Positions 14,220-14,617 of a stretch of 14,617 nt of DNA are shown one piece after another; within the stretch, counting starts at the first letter, position 1, and each line of letters opens with the position of its first letter. The notes beneath the pieces were generated by a model, which saw only the letters and a list, made by a program, of their open reading frames with translations, had not been told where the DNA came from and made no database searches. Source of the stretch: Syntrophaceae bacterium UBA7544 (lineage in GTDB: Bacteria > Desulfobacterota > Syntrophia > Syntrophales > Smithellaceae); the NCBI GenBank assembly GCA_002479215.1, contig DLME01000101.1:1-14617 (forward strand), read 5' to 3'. The translations under genes were made by a program, and so were the position numbers.

Positions 14220-14617
14220 TTATTCAACGTTTATTGCATCAAATTTGCAGCTCTCTATGCAGGCGCCGCATCTAATGCATGTTTCATTATCAATAGTATG
14301 GGGCTTCTTTTTTTCTCCACTGGCGGCTGCGGTGGGACATACCTTTACGCACATACCGCAACCGGTACATTTTTCGGGATTAATACTGTATTTGATAAGC
14401 GCCTTACAGACACCAGCAGGACAGCGTTTTTTCTTGATATGGGCATCATATTCCTGGCGGAAATATTTAATCGTGCTCAACACCGGATTCGGAGCGCTGC
14501 CGCCCAAAGCGCAAAGAGAGCCGTCACTGATGGCCTGCGACATAGTTTCCAAGATCTCTATATCCCCTTCTTTTCCTTTTCCGGCGCAGATGTCTTCCAG
14601 AATATCCCTCATGCGGC
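14220..14617 (-). CDS. C-terminal part of NuoF-like NADH-binding subunit with ferredoxin tail, cut by window edge
   Basis: The visible 132 residues are the end of a NuoF/HndC/HydB-type flavoprotein. The run MRDILEDICAGKGKEGDIEIL and the segment DGSLCALGGSAPNPVLSTI are the end of the NuoF 4Fe-4S domain; its first three cysteines and the FMN/NAD site lie beyond the window. The RCPAGVCK linker leads to a two-cluster ferredoxin with Cys82, 85, 88, 92 and Cys112, 115, 118, 122 (counted from the ATG at 14612). That tail is typical of the NADH subunits of bifurcating hydrogenases and formate dehydrogenases rather than of standard Complex I. The ATG at 14612 is internal, since the frame continues to the edge. 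It lies just upstream of the NuoG-like gene on the same strand. Confidence 0.9.
   Translation of the reverse strand, partial: RMRDILEDICAGKGKEGDIEILETMSQAISDGSLCALGGSAPNPVLSTIKYFRQEYDAHIKKKRCPAGVCKALIKYSINPEKCTGCGMCVKVCPTAAASGEKKKPHTIDNETCIRCGACIESCKFDAINVE

Overview
The window looks like chromosome from a strictly anaerobic, mid-GC Gram-negative bacterium. My inference is a Desulfobacterota (former Deltaproteobacteria) member near the Syntrophus/Smithella group. This rests on the gene mix: a menaquinone-type UbiE, a PrpE-like acyl-CoA synthetase, an Old Yellow Enzyme with a 4Fe-4S motif, a NuoF/NuoG-like diaphorase, DUF3795 and DUF3185 proteins, and an HD-GYP protein. No 16S or marker gene is present to prove it. 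I see no tRNA, rRNA, CRISPR array, transposase or phage gene.

Layout. Bases 2-574 (+) hold the 3' end of an unrecognised gene, which converges on ubiE/menG (579-1367, -). The next gap holds a decayed fragment of a cyclase-family gene and a perfect-armed hairpin. A small coiled-coil gene (1737-2042, -) follows a short-chain dehydrogenase (2085-2873, -) on the same strand. A second, FabG-like dehydrogenase (3194-3946, +) is divergent from it and ends at a strong terminator.

From 4069 a near-consensus promoter, followed by a foldable leader, drives an ABM-fold monooxygenase-like gene and a 16-cysteine DUF3795/zinc-ribbon gene. From 5163 a similar promoter drives a four-gene run: dodecin-like protein, DUF3185 membrane protein, a 694-residue HEAT-repeat protein and an HD-GYP protein. 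The last two overlap by 8 bases, and each begins with a version of the same N-terminal domain. A small SpoIIAA-like (STAS-fold) gene (9350-9730, -) converges on them and has its own promoter and palindrome.

The right third is all on the minus strand. In transcription order it holds a NuoF-like subunit (cut by the window edge), a NuoG/HoxU-like iron-sulfur protein, an Old Yellow Enzyme family reductase and a propionyl/acetyl-CoA synthetase. The last two have their own recognisable promoters.

How the genes may work together (inference). The NuoF/NuoG-like proteins can move electrons between NAD(H) and iron-sulfur carriers. The neighbouring reductase keeps its 4Fe-4S motif but lacks the FAD/NAD domain usual in its larger relatives, so an outside electron donor is plausible. 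The HEAT and HD-GYP pair looks like a translationally coupled signalling module, probably linked to cyclic-di-GMP turnover. Several genes have a TTG codon upstream of the real ATG that lies in the Shine-Dalgarno sequence or promoter. I shortened those genes.
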